Shown: positions 9,393 to 21,347 of the stretch, in pieces
Layout of the letters: each line of letters opens with the position of its first letter
Position numbering within the stretch: position 1 is the stretch's first letter
Assembly (NCBI RefSeq): GCF_011764425.1
Contig: NZ_BLPF01000002.1
Location: forward strand, 620,997-684,996
Length of the DNA: 64,000 bases
Reading direction: 5' to 3'
From: Phytohabitans houttuyneae
GTDB lineage: Bacteria > Actinomycetota > Actinomycetes > Mycobacteriales > Micromonosporaceae
Made by a program: the position numbers and the translations under genes
Notes under the pieces: model-generated
Told to the model about the DNA's origin: nothing
Seen by the model: the letters and a program-made list of their open reading frames with translations, nothing else
Databases searched by the model: none

Positions 9393-11258
9393 GTGGCGGC
9401 ACGGATCGAGGACTACGGGCTGATCGGCGACACGCGTGGTTCGGCGCTGGTGTCGCGCAGCGGTGACATCGACTGGCTGTGCGTTCCCCGCTTCGACGCC
9501 GAGGCATGTTTCGCCGCGCTGCTCGGCCGGGACGAGCACGGCCGTTGGGGGCTGCGCCCCACTGAGCCGGTGCTGTCGTCGGCCCAGCGCTACCGCGGCG
9601 ACACGATGGTGCTGGAGACCGAGTTCACTTGTGCCGGCGGGGTCGCGCGGGTGGTCGACTTCATGCCCGTCGCCGAGGGGCGCAGCGACGTGGTGCGGCT
9701 GGTGCGGGGCGTCTCGGGCGAGGTCGAGTTCACCTGCCGGCTCGAGCCGCGCTTCGGGTACGGCGCCTCCCGCCCGTGGGTCCGGGAGGGCAGCGAGGGC
9801 GTGGTCTCGCTGATCGCGGGTCCGGACTCGCTGCACCTGCGTTCCACGGTCGCCGTACAGCCGGGTCCGGGGATGGTCACGGCGACGTTCACGGTGGCCG
9901 CCGGCGCGTCGGTGGCGTTCGTGGTGAGCTGGGCGTCGTCCGACCGGCCGGTACCGCCGCCCCTGGACGTCGCGGGGGCGCTGGCCGAGACGGAGGCGTA
10001 CTGGCAGTCGTGGGCCGACCGGTGCGCGTACCAGGGGCGCTGGCGGGACGCCGTCGTGCGGTCGCTGCTGACGCTGAAGGCGCTCACGTACGCGCCGACG
10101 GGTGCGATCGTGGCCGCACCGACGACGTCGCTGCCGGAGGAGCTCGGCGGGGTGCGCAACTGGGACTACCGCTACTGCTGGCTGCGTGACTCCGGCCTCA
10201 CCCTGCACGCGTTCATGGCCGGCGGGTACAGCGAGGAGGCCGGTGCCTACCGCGACTGGCTGGCCCGCACGATCGCCGGCGACCCGACCAAGCTGCAGAT
10301 CATGTACGGCATCAGCGGCGAACGGCGGCTGACCGAGGCGTCGCTTGACTGGCTGCCCGGCTACGAGGAGTCCCGGCCGGTGCGCATCGGCAACGGCGCG
10401 TGGGACCAGTTCCAGCTCGACGTGTACGGCGAGACGCTGAGCTGCCTGTACGCGGCGCGCAAGATGGGCCTGGTCGGAGCGCCCGAGTCCTGGGATCTGG
10501 TGCGGGGAATGCTGGAGTACCTGGAGCGGGTGTGGCAGCGCCCCGACGAGGGCATCTGGGAGGTGCGGGGCGAGCAGACCCGGCACTTCACCCACTCGAA
10601 GGTCGAGGCGTGGGTGGCCGTGGATCGGGCGATCGGCCTGATCGAGGAGTTCGGCCTGTTCGGCGACGACGGGCCGGGAATGCTGCCGCACCTCCGAACC
10701 CTGCGCGAGCGCATCCGAGACGAGGTCATGGAGCGCGCGTGGCATCCGGGAGTGGGTGCGTTCACCCAGGCGTACGGTTCGGCGGCGCTGGACGCGAGCG
10801 TGCTCGTCATGCCGCTGGTCGGGTTCATCGACGCCGACGACCCGCGAATGGTGTCCACTGTGGAGGCGATCGAAAAGGGCCTGATGCGGGGCGGTTTCGT
10901 GAGGCGCTACGACACAAGTCACGGCTATGACGGGCTGCCTGGCGACGAGAGTCCGTTCCTGGCCTGCAGCTTCTGGCTTGCCGACGTCTACGCGCTGCAG
11001 GGCCGCCGGGAGGACGCCGAGGCGCTGTTCGAGCGGCTGCTGGGGCTGCGCAACGAGCTGGGACTGCTGGCGGAGGAGTACGATCCGGTCGATCGACGGC
11101 ACATCGGCAACTTCCCGCAGGGCTTCTCGCACCTGACGCTGATCCAGACCGCCGACCTGCTGGCGCGCGGCACCGCCAAACGCACCCGCGCCTGGGATCC
11201 GGTCGTGCTGTCCCCGGACGCCGGCGTGCTCACCGGGCAGGCGGGAAACCGGTCTTGA
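9393..11258 (+). CDS. Glycoside hydrolase family 15 protein (glucoamylase/trehalase-like)
   Basis: A 621-residue cytosolic GH15 enzyme, acting on alpha-glucosides; many actinobacterial members are trehalases. It has the N-terminal beta-sandwich (IEDYGLIGDTRGSALVSRSGDIDWLC) and an (alpha/alpha)6 barrel with NWDYRYCWLRDS (residues from about 256) and LLAEEYDP (561-565), which are family hallmarks near the catalytic acids. GTG 9393 is favoured because GGGGGAG lies five bases upstream. No signal peptide is present. It is the first gene of a four-gene run with overlapping ends, suggesting that it supplies glucose or a related sugar to the following oxidative enzymes. Confidence 0.85.
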   Translation: MAARIEDYGLIGDTRGSALVSRSGDIDWLCVPRFDAEACFAALLGRDEHGRWGLRPTEPVLSSAQRYRGDTMVLETEFTCAGGVARVVDFMPVAEGRSDVVRLVRGVSGEVEFTCRLEPRFGYGASRPWVREGSEGVVSLIAGPDSLHLRSTVAVQPGPGMVTATFTVAAGASVAFVVSWASSDRPVPPPLDVAGALAETEAYWQSWADRCAYQGRWRDAVVRSLLTLKALTYAPTGAIVAAPTTSLPEELGGVRNWDYRYCWLRDSGLTLHAFMAGGYSEEAGAYRDWLARTIAGDPTKLQIMYGISGERRLTEASLDWLPGYEESRPVRIGNGAWDQFQLDVYGETLSCLYAARKMGLVGAPESWDLVRGMLEYLERVWQRPDEGIWEVRGEQTRHFTHSKVEAWVAVDRAIGLIEEFGLFGDDGPGMLPHLRTLRERIRDEVMERAWHPGVGAFTQAYGSAALDASVLVMPLVGFIDADDPRMVSTVEAIEKGLMRGGFVRRYDTSHGYDGLPGDESPFLACSFWLADVYALQGRREDAEALFERLLGLRNELGLLAEEYDPVDRRHIGNFPQGFSHLTLIQTADLLARGTAKRTRAWDPVVLSPDAGVLTGQAGNRS

Positions 11259-13030
11259 CCACTGTGGACGGACCTCGACCGCTGCGCAGCCAGCAGTGGT
11301 GGGACAACCCTGCCCACCCGGACATGACCGCGCTGTACCTGGAGCGGTACCTCAACTTCGGCCTGACCGGTGCCGAGCTGCAGTCCGGACGGCCCATCAT
11401 CGGGATCGCGCAGACCGGCAGCGACCTGGTGCCGTGCAACCGCCACCATCTGGCGCTGGCCGACCGCGTCCGGGCCGGGGTCCGCGACGCCGGCGGCATA
11501 CCGCTCGAGTTTCCGGTGCATCCGTTGCAGGAGACCGGAAAGCGCCCGACCGCGGCGCTGGACCGCAACCTCGCCTACCTGGGCCTGGTCGAGATCCTCT
11601 ACGGCTACCCGCTCGACGGGGTGGTGCTCACCACCGGCTGCGACAAGACGACCCCCGCGTGCCTGATGGCGGCCGCGACCGTCAACCTGCCCGCGATTGT
11701 GCTGTCCGGCGGACCGATGCTCAACGGCTACGTGGACGGCCGCCGCGCCGGCTCCGGACTGATCATCTGGCAGTCCCGGCGGCTGCTCGCCGCCGGGAAG
11801 ATCGACTACGCCGAGTTCATGGACCGGGTGTCGCGTTCGGCCACCAGCACGGGGCACTGCAACACCATGGGCACCGCACTGTCGATGAACAGCATCGCCG
11901 AGGCCCTGGGAATGACCCTGCCCGGGTGCGCCGCGATTCCCGCCCCGTACCGCGAACGGGCCCAGATCGCCTACGACACCGGGTACCGCGCGGTCGGCCT
12001 GGTACGGGAAAACCTCACGCCGAAGGCGATCATGACGCGGGAGGCTTTCGAGAACGCGATCGTGGTCGCGTCGGCGATCGCCGGCTCCACCAACTGCCCC
12101 ATCCACGTCAACGCGATCGCCCGCCACGTCGGTGTGGACCTGCGCAACAGCGACTGGGAGAGCGTCGGCGGCAGCGTGCCGATCCTGGCCAACTGCGCCC
12201 CCGCCGGCGACTACCTGGGCGAGGACTTCTACCACGCCGGTGGCGTGCCGGCCGTGCTGCACGCCCTGCTGAGCGCCGGGCGGCTGCACGCCGACGCGAT
12301 GACCGTCACCGGCCGCACCATCGGCGAGAACATCGCCGGCGCGGCAAGCACCAACCCCGACGTCATCGCCGACTACGACAAGCCGTTCGGCCCGCGCGGC
12401 GGGGTGCTCGTCCTGCACGGCAACGTCTTCTCCTCGGGAATGATGAAGATGTCGGTCATCACCGAGGAGCTGCACGCCCGCTACCTGACCAGCCCCGCGC
12501 TGACCTGGCGGGCGGTCGTGTTCGACAGCCCCGAGGACTACCACCGGCGGATCGACGACCCCACGCTCGACATCGACGAGGACTGCATCCTCGTCGTGCG
12601 CAACAGCGGCAACATCGCCTACCCGGGCTCGGCCGAGGTGGTCAACATGCAGCCGCCCACCGAGCTGATCATGCGCGGGATCGAGGCCATCCCCACTCTG
12701 GGTGACGGCCGGCAGAGCGGCACCGCCGACGCCCCGTCCATCCTCAACATCAGCCCCGAGGCAGCGGTCGGCGGCAACATCGCGATCCTGCGCACCGGCG
12801 ACCGGATCACCCTCGACATCCCCAACCACCGCCTCGACGTGGATCTCACCGACGAGGAGATCGCCGAACGGTGGCGCGAGTACGAGCCGCCCCCGCTCGA
12901 CCACCAGACCCCGTGGCAGGAGCTCTTTCGCAGGTACACCGGCCAGATGGACACCGGCAGCTGCCTCGACTTCGCCACGGCCTACCAGGACATCGTCGTC
13001 ACGAAGGGGATGCCCCGTGACTCGCACTAG
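11255..13030 (+). CDS. IlvD/Edd-family sugar-acid dehydratase (xylonate dehydratase-like)
   Basis: A 591-residue Fe-S dehydratase. Three family cysteines occur in SDLVPCNRHH (61), TTGCDKTTPA (129) and GHCNTMGTA (202), and SGTADAPSIL near the C-terminus is also typical. Length and remembered sequence resemble Caulobacter xylonate dehydratase more than branched-chain IlvD, so an aldonic acid such as xylonate, gluconate or arabinonate is the likely substrate. The TTG start overlaps the upstream stop (TTGA); an in-frame GTG at 11264 is an alternative. Translational coupling with the GH15 gene is likely. The exact sugar acid cannot be read from sequence. Confidence 0.85.
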   Translation: MTTVDGPRPLRSQQWWDNPAHPDMTALYLERYLNFGLTGAELQSGRPIIGIAQTGSDLVPCNRHHLALADRVRAGVRDAGGIPLEFPVHPLQETGKRPTAALDRNLAYLGLVEILYGYPLDGVVLTTGCDKTTPACLMAAATVNLPAIVLSGGPMLNGYVDGRRAGSGLIIWQSRRLLAAGKIDYAEFMDRVSRSATSTGHCNTMGTALSMNSIAEALGMTLPGCAAIPAPYRERAQIAYDTGYRAVGLVRENLTPKAIMTREAFENAIVVASAIAGSTNCPIHVNAIARHVGVDLRNSDWESVGGSVPILANCAPAGDYLGEDFYHAGGVPAVLHALLSAGRLHADAMTVTGRTIGENIAGAASTNPDVIADYDKPFGPRGGVLVLHGNVFSSGMMKMSVITEELHARYLTSPALTWRAVVFDSPEDYHRRIDDPTLDIDEDCILVVRNSGNIAYPGSAEVVNMQPPTELIMRGIEAIPTLGDGRQSGTADAPSILNISPEAAVGGNIAILRTGDRITLDIPNHRLDVDLTDEEIAERWREYEPPPLDHQTPWQELFRRYTGQMDTGSCLDFATAYQDIVVTKGMPRDSH

Positions 13031-14030
13031 CCGTGGCGTCATCATGATCGCCGACTCCGACTTCGGTGATGTGGACATCGAACGCGGGATCGTCGAAGGT
13101 GCCGGGTTTACGCTCGAGGCCCACCAGTGCACGTCCGAGGAGGAGATCATCGCCCGCGGCCGCGACGCCGCCGGCATCCTCACCCAGTACGCGCACATCG
13201 GCGCCGCGGCAATGGACGGCATGCCCCGGCTGCGGGTCATCTCGCGATACGGCACCGGCGTCGACACGGTCGACGTCGAACAGGCGACCCGCCGCGGCAT
13301 CCAGGTCACCAACGCACCGAACGACTGGTGCGCCGACGAGGTCGCCGACCACGCGATCGCGCTCTGGCTCGCCGCCGCCCGGAAGATCAGCAGGTACGAC
13401 GCGGCGACCCGGCAGGGCGAGTGGCGGTGGCAGACCGGTGCGCCGATCTGGCGGCTGCGGGGCAGGGTCTTCGGCCTGCTGGGCTACGGCGCCATCGCCC
13501 GGCTCATCGCCGCCCGGGCGCAGGCGTTCGGCGTACAGGTCTGGGCGCACGACCCGTTCGTCGAAGCCGATCAGCTGCGGATCGACAAGGTGCGCCCGGT
13601 CAGCCTGGACGAGCTGATCCGCGAGAGCGACTACCTCACCATCCAGGCGCCGCTGACCACGGACACCCGGCACCTGTTCGACGACGCCACGCTGGCGCGG
13701 ATGAAGCCCACCGCGATCCTCGTCAACACCGCCCGCGGACCCATCATCGAGGACGCCGCCCTCGACCGGGCTCTGTGCGCCGGCACGATCGCCGCGGCCG
13801 CGCTCGACGACCTGGAGGAAGAGCCCGCCAAGCAGGCCGAGTGGGCGCCGGGCAACAGCCTCCTGCGCCACCCCAACGTGGTGGTGACGCCGCACGCCGC
13901 GTACTACTCCGAGGAGTCGATCCAGACCATCCGCACCATCGCGGCCGGTGAGGCCGTGCGCGTCCTCAGCGGCGAGCCGCCCCGGTCGCCGGTCAACCAC
14001 CCGAGCGCGAGGGCAGGTGTCACGCGATGA
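13017..14030 (+). CDS. D-isomer-specific 2-hydroxyacid dehydrogenase
   Basis: A 337-residue NAD(P)-dependent dehydrogenase. The Rossmann signature GLLGYGAIA (residues 153-161) has Ala in place of the third glycine. The catalytic set is present: Arg240 in VNTARGPII, a glutamate in DDLEEEP (about 267-269) and His293 in TPHAAYYS. GTG 13017 is chosen because AAGGGGA lies just upstream; it overlaps the dehydratase stop by 14 bases. Located between a sugar-acid dehydratase and a Zwf-family gene, it could reduce a 2-keto acid or oxidise a hydroxyacid in the same pathway. Confidence 0.85.
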   Translation: MTRTSRGVIMIADSDFGDVDIERGIVEGAGFTLEAHQCTSEEEIIARGRDAAGILTQYAHIGAAAMDGMPRLRVISRYGTGVDTVDVEQATRRGIQVTNAPNDWCADEVADHAIALWLAAARKISRYDAATRQGEWRWQTGAPIWRLRGRVFGLLGYGAIARLIAARAQAFGVQVWAHDPFVEADQLRIDKVRPVSLDELIRESDYLTIQAPLTTDTRHLFDDATLARMKPTAILVNTARGPIIEDAALDRALCAGTIAAAALDDLEEEPAKQAEWAPGNSLLRHPNVVVTPHAAYYSEESIQTIRTIAAGEAVRVLSGEPPRSPVNHPSARAGVTR

Positions 14031-15394
14031 TCCAGCGGCTGGCCATCCTTGGCGCCACCGGCGACCTCACCGCCCGGTTCCTGCTGCCGGGTCTGGCGGC
14101 GCTGCGCGCTGCCGGCGAAATCGGCGAACGCTTCCGGCTCGACGCGGTCGGCCGGGAGGACTTGTCGGACGACGCGTTCCGGCAGTGGGCGGCCGGCCAA
14201 CTCGACCGGCACGCGGGGCAGCTTCCCGCCGCCGCGAAACAGGCGATCGTGAGCGCGTCCCGCTACCACCGGGCGGACGTCACCGACCCGGCCAGCATGG
14301 CCACCGTCCTGCCCGGGGACGAGCCCGTCGCCGCCTACCTGGCGCTCCCGCCGTCCGTCTTCCCCGCGGCCGTGACCGCCGTCTACAACGCGGGCAGCAC
14401 CGATGGAAGCGTCGTGGTGCTGGAGAAGCCGTTCAGCGAGGACCTGGCCGGCGCGATCGAGCTCAACCGGCTCCTCGCCGGCCTCTACGGCGAGCAGGAC
14501 GTGTTTCGGGTCGACCACTTCCTCGCCATGTCCACCGTCCAGAACGTGCTCGGCATCCGCCTGGCCAACCGGGTGCTCGAACCGATCTGGAACAGCGCCC
14601 ACATCGCCAAGGTGGACATCGTCTGGGACGAGTCCCTGGCGTTGGAGGGCCGTGCCAGCTACTACGACGGGGTCGGCGCGCTCAAGGACATGCTGCAGAA
14701 CCACCTGCTGCAGCTGCTGTGCCTGACCGCCATGGAGCCGCCGATCAGCCTCGGCGACCGCGACCTGCGCGACCGCAAGGTCGACGTACTGCGGTCCATC
14801 CGCCCGCTGAGCCTTGAGGACGCGATCCAGCGGACCCGCCGCGCCCGGTACACCAGCGGGCAGATCGGCGACCGTGCCATCCCCGCCTACGTCGACGAAG
14901 CCGATGTGGACCCCGCCCATCGCACCGAGACGTTCGCCGAGCTGCACCTGGAGCTGGACAGCTGGCGGTGGGCCGGCACGCGTTTCCGGCTGCGCACCGG
15001 CAAGGCGCTGCGCACCGACCGCAAGCAGATCGCGGTGCACTTCCGGCCCGTTCCCCATCTTCCCTTTGAACACGACGGGCAGGTACAACCCAACGTGCTC
15101 CGCTTCCACCTCGAACCCGAGAGCGTGACGCTGGAGCTGACCGGCACAGGCCTGCGGGCGGGCACGCTCGCGCCGCTCAACCTCGCGGCCGACCTGGAGC
15201 CGGCTGCCCTGCCGCCGTACGGGCGGCTGCTGCTCGACGTGCTCCACCGCAACACCGCGCTGTCCATCCGCGCCGACGAGGCCGAGCAGTCGTGGCAGGC
15301 CGTCACGCCCGTGCTCGATGCCTGGGCCAAGGACCTCGTGCCCCTGGACGAGTACCCGGCCGGCTCGGACGGGCCGGCTGACCTGATGGGTTGA
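14027..15394 (+). CDS. Glucose-6-phosphate dehydrogenase (Zwf) family protein with altered substrate motif
   Basis: A 455-residue protein with the Zwf fold: N-terminal GATGDLTAR nucleotide loop, VVLEKPF motif, and the C-terminal beta-sheet domain. The family active-site signature D-H-Y-L-G-K-E is here D163-H164-F-L-A-M-S169, so the lysine that normally contacts the 6-phosphate is replaced by methionine. The general-base region (YYDGVGALKDMLQNHLLQLL) is normal. It overlaps the preceding gene by four bases (ATGA) and closes the operon. It may oxidise a different sugar or sugar phosphate; ordinary G6PDH activity is not assured. Confidence 0.8.
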   Translation: MIQRLAILGATGDLTARFLLPGLAALRAAGEIGERFRLDAVGREDLSDDAFRQWAAGQLDRHAGQLPAAAKQAIVSASRYHRADVTDPASMATVLPGDEPVAAYLALPPSVFPAAVTAVYNAGSTDGSVVVLEKPFSEDLAGAIELNRLLAGLYGEQDVFRVDHFLAMSTVQNVLGIRLANRVLEPIWNSAHIAKVDIVWDESLALEGRASYYDGVGALKDMLQNHLLQLLCLTAMEPPISLGDRDLRDRKVDVLRSIRPLSLEDAIQRTRRARYTSGQIGDRAIPAYVDEADVDPAHRTETFAELHLELDSWRWAGTRFRLRTGKALRTDRKQIAVHFRPVPHLPFEHDGQVQPNVLRFHLEPESVTLELTGTGLRAGTLAPLNLAADLEPAALPPYGRLLLDVLHRNTALSIRADEAEQSWQAVTPVLDAWAKDLVPLDEYPAGSDGPADLMG

Positions 15395-15406
15395 CCCCGA
15401 GAGTCG

Positions 15407-16021
15407 CTACTCGAAGCGTGACGGGTCGCCGGCGCCGGCGCGCAGGATCTGCGGCTCGTCCTGGGAAAGGTCGACCACCGTGGTGGGTTCGGTGCCGCAG
15501 TCGCCGGAGTCGATCACCGCGTCGATCTGGTGGTCGAGCAGTTGCTTGATCTGCTGGCCGTTCGTCATCGGCTCGTCCTGGTCGGGCAGCAGCAGGGTGC
15601 TGGACAGCAGCGGTTCGTCGAGCTCGGCCAGCAGCGCCTGCGCGACCCGGTGGTCCGGGATGCGCACACCGACCGTGCGTTTGCGCGGGTGCATCAGCCG
15701 GCGCGGCACCTCTTTGGTGGCCGGCAGTATGAACGTGTAGGGGCCGGGCGTTGCCGCCTTGATCAGCCGGTACACCGAATTATTGATCTTGACTAGCTGG
15801 CCGAGCTGGGCGAAGTCCCGGCAGACCAGCGTGAAGTGGTGGTTGGCGTCGAGCTTGCGGATCTCGCGGAGGCGATCCAGGCTGCCGCTGTTGCCCATCT
15901 GGCAGCCGAGCGCGAAGCACGAGTCCGTCGGATAAGCGATCAGTCCGCCGGCGCGCACCACGTCGGCGACCCGCCGGATCGAGCGCGGCTGCGGGTTGTC
16001 CGGATGTACCTCAAGATACAT
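15407..16021 (-). CDS. YciO-type Sua5/YrdC-domain protein
   Basis: A 204-residue YrdC-domain protein. It aligns in memory almost end to end with E. coli YciO (IHPDNPQ-type N-terminus, YPTDS, FTLVCRDFAQL, TPGPYTFILPATKEVPRRL, RVPD-type and PTTVVDL segments). YrdC domains bind ATP and L-threonylcarbamoyladenylate. YciO is a paralogue of the tRNA t6A enzyme TsaC and its role is less settled. ATG 16021 starts at MYLEVHPDNPQ, the normal YciO N-terminus. Convergent with the Zwf-family gene, 12 bases apart. Confidence 0.85.
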   Translation of the reverse strand: MYLEVHPDNPQPRSIRRVADVVRAGGLIAYPTDSCFALGCQMGNSGSLDRLREIRKLDANHHFTLVCRDFAQLGQLVKINNSVYRLIKAATPGPYTFILPATKEVPRRLMHPRKRTVGVRIPDHRVAQALLAELDEPLLSSTLLLPDQDEPMTNGQQIKQLLDHQIDAVIDSGDCGTEPTTVVDLSQDEPQILRAGAGDPSRFE

Positions 16022-16163
16022 TGCCACCGACAGAGCGTAGTTTTCGCCGGCCTCAACCCGGTAGGCCGGCCCGGAAACCGCAGCCACTGTGAGGTCGGAC
16101 CAACCGGCGCTCTGGTAGGGCCAGGCGACGCGTCGGGACGCAGCCAATTGACAGACGTCAATG

Positions 16164-19283
<3,120 letters not shown>

Positions 19284-19287
19284 CGAA

Positions 19288-19505
19288 TCGGCTCCTCCGT
19301 CAGGCGTGCTCACCAACGGAGGGACGAGGCCGCCAGGGCCCCGCGGTACCACCCTCCTTGACCGCGCAACCTCCGCGGCCCTCTCAAGGCCGTGCCACGA
19401 ACCGGCTCCGGGGTGATCTTCCCGCCGCGCACGCTCCCGGGCTCACACCATCCCCGGGTCGCTGCCAGCTGCGTTCAGCGGTACTCGTCCCATCAACGCC
19501 TTTTC
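19288..19505 (-). promoter_or_regulatory. T-box riboswitch (Ile), translational type
   Basis: On the minus strand the leader contains the T-box core AGGGTGGTACCGCG (19342-19355) and an upstream stem with ATC at 19415-19417 in a GAAGATCACC context, the expected isoleucine specifier. Near the gene, CCTCCGT (19316-19322) can pair with ACGGAGG (19294-19300), sequestering the ribosome site GGAGGAG. No T-tract follows, so control is probably by initiation: uncharged tRNA-Ile would free the ribosome site. The 5' limit is approximate. Confidence 0.9.
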
Positions 19506-19514
19506 GCGACCCGA

Positions 19515-19520
19515 ATCGTA
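19515..19520 (-). promoter_or_regulatory. Possible -10 element for the ileS leader
   Basis: On the minus strand TACGAT lies about ten bases upstream of the inferred start of the T-box leader and fits the actinobacterial TANNNT -10 pattern. No convincing -35 hexamer is seen. Low confidence. Confidence 0.3.
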
Positions 19521-19801
19521 CCGCACAGCCCGTGGCCGGCCCCGCCATTAACCGCCGACCCCGGACGGCCTTCAGAAGACCCAACCCCGAAACCGATGCG
19601 AGCTACCGCGATGTCCGCGGTGGTCCGGACCGTTGCTCCCGCGGCCTCACCCTCCGCGGTCGCCCAGCTCACCCCGCTCCCGCAGATCGTGGAGACTCAC
19701 GGTGTCCGCGCCGCAGTGACAGCCTTGCGGGTCCGCCCGCAGTTCGGCGCCGTCGTCGCGCTCCGTGACTGCCGATCAGGTGCAGGCGGTGTGAGCTTCG
19801 A
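19521..19801. other. Gene-free stretch upstream of the ileS leader
   Basis: No open frame here has the local codon bias or a ribosome site. The stretch contains no recognisable RNA gene. It precedes the long hairpin at 19802-19846. Confidence 0.5.
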
Positions 19802-19846
19802 ATCTTGGTGAGTTAGCGCGATATCTCAACGCTAACTTGCCAAGAT
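19802..19846. repeat. Long inverted repeat in the ileS/propeller intergenic region
   Basis: Arms ATCTTGGTGAGTTAGCG (19802-19818) and CGCTAACTTGCCAAGAT (19830-19846) pair at 15 of 17 positions around an 11-base spacer containing GATATC. It is more AT-rich than its surroundings. It lies 100 bases past the stop of the minus-strand propeller gene, so it could be a terminator, a protein-binding palindrome or a dispersed repeat. Confidence 0.6.
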
Positions 19847-19946
19847 CTGCTGGAACGGGCTCAGGGGTTGGGCTGGGCGACCACGGAGGGTGAGGCGGCA
19901 ACCGCGGGCAACCTGTAGTCCGGACCGCAGCGACAGGCCGGATCTT

Positions 19947-21217
19947 CTAGGGCAGCTCCCGGATTCGCAGCGTCACCATGTTGGGCTCGGACGACTGCTC
20001 GGTGACCGCGTAGACGCGGTCGCCATGCACGGCGAGCCCGCCGTCGACGAGGGTGTGCGCCCACGTCTCCTGGTTGGGCAGGTGCCCGAACTCGAACGTG
20101 GCGATCGGCGTGGTCCCGCCGGGCTCGAAGACCCACACGTCCTCTTCGTACGCCGCGTTGGCACCGGCGACGACCAGGCCGTCGCCGCGGATGGCGACCG
20201 CGTTGGGGTACGGGACGGTCGGGTACCGGTGCACCTCGGCGAGGTCGGTGGTGTTCAGCACCGGGTGGTAGTACGGCGCGCCGGAGGGAACGATCACCTG
20301 GCTGCCGTCCGGGGTGACCGCCAGCTGCCGCACCGAGCCCCCGTCGGTACGCCGCCACGCCCGCTGGACCAGCTCGGTGGAGGTGGCCTCGAAGCGGTAC
20401 AGGTTGGCCGGGTTGCTGCCGGTCTCGCCGGCGATGATGATGTTCGGCTGGCCCGGGACGGTGGTCAGCAGCGGTGCGGTGCCGATCCGCGAGTCCACCA
20501 CTGTGGCGCTCAGGTCGTACAGGCGGGTCTCCGGGTCGATCCTGCCGATGTTGGCCGGGGCGTTGTCGCATCCCCAGGAGAACCAGAGCTGCCCGGCGGC
20601 GAAGGCCACGTCGCGCGGGCAGGTGTTGGACCCGTCGGTCTGTCCGGCGAAGAGCCCGCCGGTCTCGTAGGTCGTCAGGTCGACGATCGTGATCCACCAC
20701 TGGTCACCGGCGGTGACGTAGAGCTTGGTACCGTCCGGGCTCAGCGCCATCCCGCGGCGCCCGGGATGCCACTCACCCGGCGCACGATGTTGCCGTCAAG
20801 GTCGGTGACGACGAGATCGTCGGTGCCCCGGCCGCCGGTGATGTAGATCTGGCCACGGGCTTCGTCCACGAGGATCTCACCGAAGCGGTTCGGGAAGTCG
20901 AACCCTGGCAGCGGGATCTGGACGTTGATGCCTGCGCCGGGCGCGGGCGTGGGCGCCGTCGGCGTGGGCGCCGCGGTGGGCGTCGGACTCGACGTCGGCG
21001 TGGGTGTCGGGCGCGGCTTCTTCCCCGGCTTCGGGGACGTCGCGCCGGCGGCGGGTGCTGCCTTGACGGACACCGACTCCTTGCCGCGGGCGACGCCATC
21101 GCCCGGCTGGCCGTCGCGCGCCAAGGCGACGCCTCCACCGAGTGCCAGCGCGACGGCGGTCCCGATGCCCGCGACCCGCGCCCAAAAAGGTATGCCCAGC
21201 TTTGCCATGCGGCGCAC
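19947..21217 (-). pseudogene. Exported beta-propeller (YVTN-like) protein, frameshifted
   Basis: Two overlapping frames form one protein. The upstream frame (21217 to 20741) encodes a signal anchor (IPFWARVAGIGTAVALALGGGVALA), a Thr-Pro-rich linker and the first propeller strand (GQIYITGGRGTDDLVVTDLDGNIVRRVSGIPG). The other frame (20750 to 19947) continues with MALSPDGTKLYVTAGD and the rest of the blades. Adding one C to the run at 20751-20753 restores a 423-residue protein. GTG 21217 has GGAGGAG six bases upstream. Either an indel in the assembly or a real inactivation. The fold is typical of secreted or surface-bound propellers; ligand unknown. Confidence 0.7.
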
Positions 21218-21347
21218 GACCACTCCTCCCCGTAAGCGAACAACTACATGTCCGGCGGCCGCGCGACGCGTGCCGCCGGGCACATCGGGAAAGAACGACG
21301 AACGCGCGGCGGGCGTTACATCCCCGGCAGTTCGGTCGCGAGGCCAG

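Noticed and set aside
20741-20750. Propeller halves as two genes with a programmed overlap
   Set aside because: The break falls inside one propeller repeat (GIPG followed by MALSPDGTKLYV) and a single-base addition joins them; similar breaks occur elsewhere in the window, so an indel is more likely than two genes.
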